A DNA stretch of 64,000 nucleotides from Pontiellaceae bacterium B12227 (GTDB lineage: Bacteria > Verrucomicrobiota > Kiritimatiellia > Kiritimatiellales > Pontiellaceae), in the NCBI GenBank assembly GCA_029432775.1, contig JAROAZ010000014.1:62001-126000 (forward strand), written 5' to 3'. The translations under genes were made by a program, and so were the position numbers. Below are positions 60,781 through 64,000 of the stretch, in pieces (the stretch's first letter is position 1; the number at the start of each line of letters is the position of its first letter). The notes below the pieces were generated by a model that did no database searches, had not been told where the DNA came from, and saw only the letters and a list, made by a program, of their open reading frames with translations.

Positions 60781-62592
60781 TTAATACACATCCTTCTGGT
60801 AGCGTCCGTCTTTGCGGAGCTGGACGAGATAATCTTCAGCTTCTTCGGAGGAGTATCCACCTTTTTCGATGACGACATCAAGCAGGGCCTGATGTACATC
60901 GCGTGCCATGCGTGATTCGTCGCCGCAGACGTAGAGGTGAGCGCCGCGCTGGATCCAGTTCCATAGTTCATTGGCCTGCTCGGCAATCCGATGCTGGACG
61001 TATACCTTTTCCTGCTGATCGCGGGAGAAGGCGAGGTCGATCTTATTGAGTACGCCGTCAGCGAGGAAGTCCTGCCATTCGGTCTGGTAGAGGAAATCTT
61101 CGGTAAAGTGCGGGTTGCCGAAGAAGAGCCAGTTGTCGCCGGCCGCTTCCTGAGCAGCGCGTTCCTGCACAAAGGCGCGGAACGGAGCAATACCGGTGCC
61201 CGGGCCGATCATGATGACCGGTTTGGTGGCATCTTCCGGCAGGCGGAAGTTGTCGTTCGATTCCACATAGATCAGCACATCTTCACCTTCTTTGAGGCGA
61301 TGGCCGAGGAAGCCGGACGCGCCGCCGAGGTGATAGTGTCCATGCGCTTCGTATTCCACCACGCCGAGGGTGAGGTGGACTTCTTCTTCCACTTCGGCCT
61401 GACTGGAGGCGATGGAGTAGAGGCGCGGCGTGAGCTTGCGCAACAGACCCACAAAAGCTTCCGGCTCTACCGTGCCGGGGAATTCACGGACCACATCGAT
61501 AATCTGCCGGGTGTCGACATAGTCGCGGAGCGGTTCGGTTTCTGCAGCGATCTTACGCAGCTCGTCGTTATTGATGAGCTCGGCATAGTCGGTTACGAAG
61601 GCCGGGTGGAGCAGGGTGAGTTCGAAGGTTTCGGTGAGCGCTTCTTTGATCGGTTTCGGCTCGTCGTGCACATGCACGGTGGCCGTTGGATCGAGCTGGA
61701 GCAGGGTCAGCAGGTCGGTCACCAGTTCTTCGTCGTTTTTAAACCAGACGCCGAGTGAATCGCCGGGCAGATAGTTCAGGCCGGATTCCTCCAGATCGAT
61801 TTCAATGTGGCGGATGTCCTTTTCGGAGTTGCGGCCGGTAATCTTCTGGCAAGTGAGCAGGCGGGTTTTCAGCGGCTTCTTACGGCTGTAATGAACGGTC
61901 GATGCGGCGGGCGCGCCGAAAGCTCCAAAGGTTGGAACGGCGGCAGGAGCGGCTCCTGCCGGAATGGTGGCCTTCATGGTTTCTACGGCTTTGGGAATCC
62001 AGGCTTCTGCGCCGTCGTCGAAATCGACGTCGAGATCGACGCGGTCGAGGATCCGTTCGCCGCCGAGTTCCTCCAGACGGGCATCGAAATCGATGGCGGT
62101 CTTTCCGAAAAATTCATAGCTGCTGTCGCCGAGCCCCAGCACACAGAATTTGAAATCTTTCAGTTTCGGGGCTTTGGTGGAGTGCAGGTATTCAACAAGT
62201 GCGCGCGCATCGTCCGGTGGATCGCCTTCGCCCTGGGTGCTGATGATGACGGCGACATATTTGAGCTTCTTAAGGTTTTTCTCCTTAAACTTGCCCATGG
62301 AAAACAACTCAACGGGAACGCCTGCATCCTGCGCGGCATCGCGCATTTCTTCGGCAACCGCGCGGCAATGGCCGGTTTGGGAGCCGTAAAGAATGGTGAG
62401 CACGTTATCGGATCCGCCGGCCGGAGCACCGGCCGGAAGGGCCTGTCCACCGGTTTGGGCACTGAGTCCGGTCAGGTATCCGCCGGCCCAGGCGAGCTGC
62501 GCGGGGGAGAGCGTTGCAGCCAGGCCATTCAGCTGGGCAATCAGCTGCGGGTTCAACCCTGAACCGGCTCCTTGTGTTGGTTGTGTGGACAT
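60781..62592 (-). CDS. cysJ: Assimilatory sulfite reductase, flavoprotein subunit
   Basis: 603 residues. An N-terminal flavodoxin domain (about 63-205; ILYGSQTGHCRAVAEEM, STQGEGDPPDDA, LGLGDSSYEFFGK) binds FMN. A connecting FAD domain and an NADPH-binding reductase domain follow, with RLYSIASS near residue 385 and IGPGTGIAPFRAFVQER near 450, ending DVY. It passes electrons from NADPH to CysI. The first 60 residues are an unusual glutamine/alanine/glycine-rich extension. A palindrome variant (61923) encodes VPTFGA. Confidence 0.96.
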   Translation of the reverse strand: MSTQPTQGAGSGLNPQLIAQLNGLAATLSPAQLAWAGGYLTGLSAQTGGQALPAGAPAGGSDNVLTILYGSQTGHCRAVAEEMRDAAQDAGVPVELFSMGKFKEKNLKKLKYVAVIISTQGEGDPPDDARALVEYLHSTKAPKLKDFKFCVLGLGDSSYEFFGKTAIDFDARLEELGGERILDRVDLDVDFDDGAEAWIPKAVETMKATIPAGAAPAAVPTFGAFGAPAASTVHYSRKKPLKTRLLTCQKITGRNSEKDIRHIEIDLEESGLNYLPGDSLGVWFKNDEELVTDLLTLLQLDPTATVHVHDEPKPIKEALTETFELTLLHPAFVTDYAELINNDELRKIAAETEPLRDYVDTRQIIDVVREFPGTVEPEAFVGLLRKLTPRLYSIASSQAEVEEEVHLTLGVVEYEAHGHYHLGGASGFLGHRLKEGEDVLIYVESNDNFRLPEDATKPVIMIGPGTGIAPFRAFVQERAAQEAAGDNWLFFGNPHFTEDFLYQTEWQDFLADGVLNKIDLAFSRDQQEKVYVQHRIAEQANELWNWIQRGAHLYVCGDESRMARDVHQALLDVVIEKGGYSSEEAEDYLVQLRKDGRYQKDVY

Positions 62593-62636
62593 TGTACGAT
62601 AAATCCCTGTTAAAAATTCAACTTACTGTAATTTGT

Positions 62637-62678
62637 ATTGATGCGAGGCAGAATAGCTGAAAAAGTGATCGCATCAAT
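62637..62678. promoter_or_regulatory. 10-bp inverted repeat in the divergent cysJ-mqnD region
   Basis: ATTGATGCGA (62637-62646) is exactly complementary to TCGCATCAAT (62669-62678), 22 bases apart. It lies 44 bases upstream of cysJ and 62 bases upstream of mqnD, within an otherwise AT-rich divergent promoter region (62593-62740). It could be an operator or a UTR hairpin. Confidence 0.55.
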
Positions 62679-62740
62679 CATATATTTTAAAAAACTGTAC
62701 GTGATTTACATGATTTATATACCTACATTGGAGTGCACAT

Positions 62741-63526
62741 ATGCAGGATGACCCTGTAAATATTGGATATTCTACCTGTCCCAACGATACATTTATCTTC
62801 TGTAAACTGGCAAAACAGCGCGATATTATCCCGCATCTGCACGATGTGGAGACCTTGAACGAATGGGCCTTTGAGGAAAAACTGGACATCACGAAACTCT
62901 CTTTTCATGCCTGGTTGCTGGTTCGGGAGCGGTATGAACTGCTGCAGTGCGGCGCCGCACTCGGGCGCGGCTGCGGCCCGTTGGTCATTTCCAGAGATGG
63001 GAAAACACTGACCAACGACTCCGTTATTGCGGTGCCCGGCGAGTTTACGACGGCGCATTTGCTGCTGCGGCTCTGGAATCCAAATCTTGAAAACCGGGTT
63101 TTCATGCCGTTTGATCAGATTATGGATGCGGTCGAGTCGGGCGAGGCCGACGCAGGCGTCATCATTCACGAAGGACGTTTTGTTTACAAGGAGCAGGGTT
63201 TCCAATGTCTGGAAGATCTGGGCGACTGGTGGGAATCGACCACCGGCCAGCCGATTCCGCTCGGTTGCATTGCCGCCCGTAAAGAGTTGGGCGCAGAGAA
63301 GATTGCAGGAATTGAAGCGCGGCTGAAGGATTCGATTGAGAGCGCATTCGCCGATCCGGATTCGACGAAAGACTATGTTGCAGCACATGCGCAGGAGCTG
63401 GCGGATGACGTGACCAGCGAGCACATTAAAACCTACGTGAACGACTTTACGCTCGATCTCGGCAAAGAGGGCCGGGCGGCGATTGCAACGCTTCAGGAAA
63501 TGGCGAAAGCCGCTGGGATAATTTAA
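62741..63526 (+). CDS. mqnD: 1,4-dihydroxy-6-naphthoate synthase
   Basis: 261 residues. IGYSTCPNDTFIFCKLA is the MqnD signature, followed by ITKLSFHAWLLVRERYELLQCGAALGRGCGPL and GVIIHEGRFVYKEQG. It acts in the futalosine route to menaquinone, making dihydroxynaphthoate from cyclic dehypoxanthine futalosine. The ATG at 62741 follows TGGAGTGC. A one-mismatch palindrome (63200) encodes FQCLED. Its partner mqnB follows 85 bases later. Confidence 0.93.
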   Translation: MQDDPVNIGYSTCPNDTFIFCKLAKQRDIIPHLHDVETLNEWAFEEKLDITKLSFHAWLLVRERYELLQCGAALGRGCGPLVISRDGKTLTNDSVIAVPGEFTTAHLLLRLWNPNLENRVFMPFDQIMDAVESGEADAGVIIHEGRFVYKEQGFQCLEDLGDWWESTTGQPIPLGCIAARKELGAEKIAGIEARLKDSIESAFADPDSTKDYVAAHAQELADDVTSEHIKTYVNDFTLDLGKEGRAAIATLQEMAKAAGII

Positions 63527-63528
63527 TC

Positions 63529-63597
63529 GCAACGAATATAGGAAAAGCAACGAATGATTCAGAGGATTGGATTAGTTGCTTTTCCTAGATTCGTTGC
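63529..63597. repeat. 23-bp near-perfect inverted repeat between mqnD and mqnB
   Basis: Arms 63529-63551 and 63575-63597 are complementary at 22 of 23 positions, with a 23-base loop. The arms begin GCAACGAAT and end AAAAGCAAC. It starts 3 bases after the mqnD stop and ends 15 bases before mqnB, so it lies in the transcript between them. No T-tract follows. Confidence 0.85.
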
Positions 63598-63611
63598 AGA
63601 AGAAGGTGCAT

Positions 63612-64000
63612 ATGATTGGAATTTTATTTGCCACACAGATGGAGGCGCAGCCTTTTCTGGATCGGGGCGTGCCGGAAGGCGTTGTGGTTGAAATCTCGGA
63701 AGAGATGGGGCTTGAGGCGGCGCGGATTGCTTCGGAAAAGCTGGTGGAGCAGGGCTGCACGACCATCATCAATGCCGGCGTCTGCGGGGCGCTGAATAAT
63801 CGGCTGGAACGCGGCGCGGTCTATCGGGTTTCGATGGTCAGCATCGAGGCGTTGAAGGCGGCGGTGAATGTCGGCGTCGGGATCGGCCTGAAGCGATTGG
63901 TGAGTGTTGAGGAGCCGGTCTTCGAGCCGGCGCGTAAAAAAGAGCTTTCGAAATACGGCGAGCTGGTCGATATGGAGGGCTATGCCGTGGCCCGCGTTTG
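63612..64000 (+). CDS. mqnB: Futalosine hydrolase / nucleoside phosphorylase-like protein (partial)
   Basis: The frame starts at ATG 63612 after GAAGG and runs off the right edge, giving at least 129 residues. IGILFATQMEAQPFL, INAGVCGALN and LVDMEGYAVARV match the MTA/SAH nucleosidase-phosphorylase fold; the LVDMEGYA segment is the substrate-binding Glu region. Coming after mqnD it is most likely futalosine hydrolase (MqnB), but the middle of the domain is shorter than usual (VSMVSIEALKAAV joins early), so a related purine-nucleoside enzyme is possible. Confidence 0.75.
   Translation, partial: MIGILFATQMEAQPFLDRGVPEGVVVEISEEMGLEAARIASEKLVEQGCTTIINAGVCGALNNRLERGAVYRVSMVSIEALKAAVNVGVGIGLKRLVSVEEPVFEPARKKELSKYGELVDMEGYAVARV

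Noticed and set aside
1..64000. tRNA, rRNA, riboswitch, prophage or transposase
   Set aside because: I looked for the usual signatures on both strands and saw none that I could support.

Overview
The window looks like a chromosomal segment of a marine, polysaccharide-degrading member of the PVC superphylum, most likely Kiritimatiellota (Pontiella-like). The evidence is three secreted Cys-type S1 sulfatases, a GH29 fucosidase, a hexuronate catabolic cluster, secreted right-handed beta-helix proteins, an SHD1-domain protein, a futalosine-type menaquinone pathway (mqnD, mqnB) and a complete outer-membrane lipid-transport operon. The assignment is an inference from gene content. I see no rRNA, tRNA, CRISPR array, phage or transposase gene.

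Layout. 1-6.1 kb: the last codons of a PxpC/KipA-like gene, then a minus-strand series read as marR, a DUF1566/thioredoxin/EF-hand protein, a PQQ-type propeller and a sulfatase. 6.5-10.6 kb: a sulfatase fused to a beta-helix, followed by a separate gene for a paralogous beta-helix. 10.6-18.4 kb: housekeeping genes (mltF, trpD, M23 peptidase, rplT-rpmI, cysE, a frameshifted SHD1 gene, thrC). 18.4-24.6 kb: an envelope lipid operon (LolC-like permease, a WP-repeat protein of unknown function, MlaE, MlaF, MlaD, zinc-ribbon/OB protein). 24.6-31.2 kb: cca, dsbD, two lipoproteins, a methyltransferase, a small membrane protein and pyrimidine-nucleoside phosphorylase. 31.3-36.4 kb: a very large hybrid sensor kinase and a CheY-like regulator. 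36.5-47.8 kb: hexuronate and fucose use (uxuA divergent from kdgK-gnd-larA-gnd-uxaC, then fucosidase and a UroD-like protein). 47.8-64 kb: uup, a ThuA-ankyrin fusion, recQ, patatin, an EamA transporter, a third sulfatase, cysJI, mqnD and the start of mqnB.

The genes fit a heterotroph that removes sulfate from algal or host glycans, releases fucose and uronic acids, channels uronates through mannonate and KDG, assimilates sulfur through CysJI and CysE, and keeps a didermic envelope.

The most striking non-gene signal is a dispersed 15-bp palindrome, TTCCAANNNTTGGAA. I count 16 perfect copies and about 24 more with one mismatch, on both strands, inside genes in all three reading frames and between genes. 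Chance would give far less than one perfect copy. It behaves like a highly iterated palindrome (compare cyanobacterial HIP1) whose function I cannot assign. A second layer is a set of intergenic inverted repeats whose arms are built from drifting 6-8-nt words, plus two loci with REP-like hairpin pairs.
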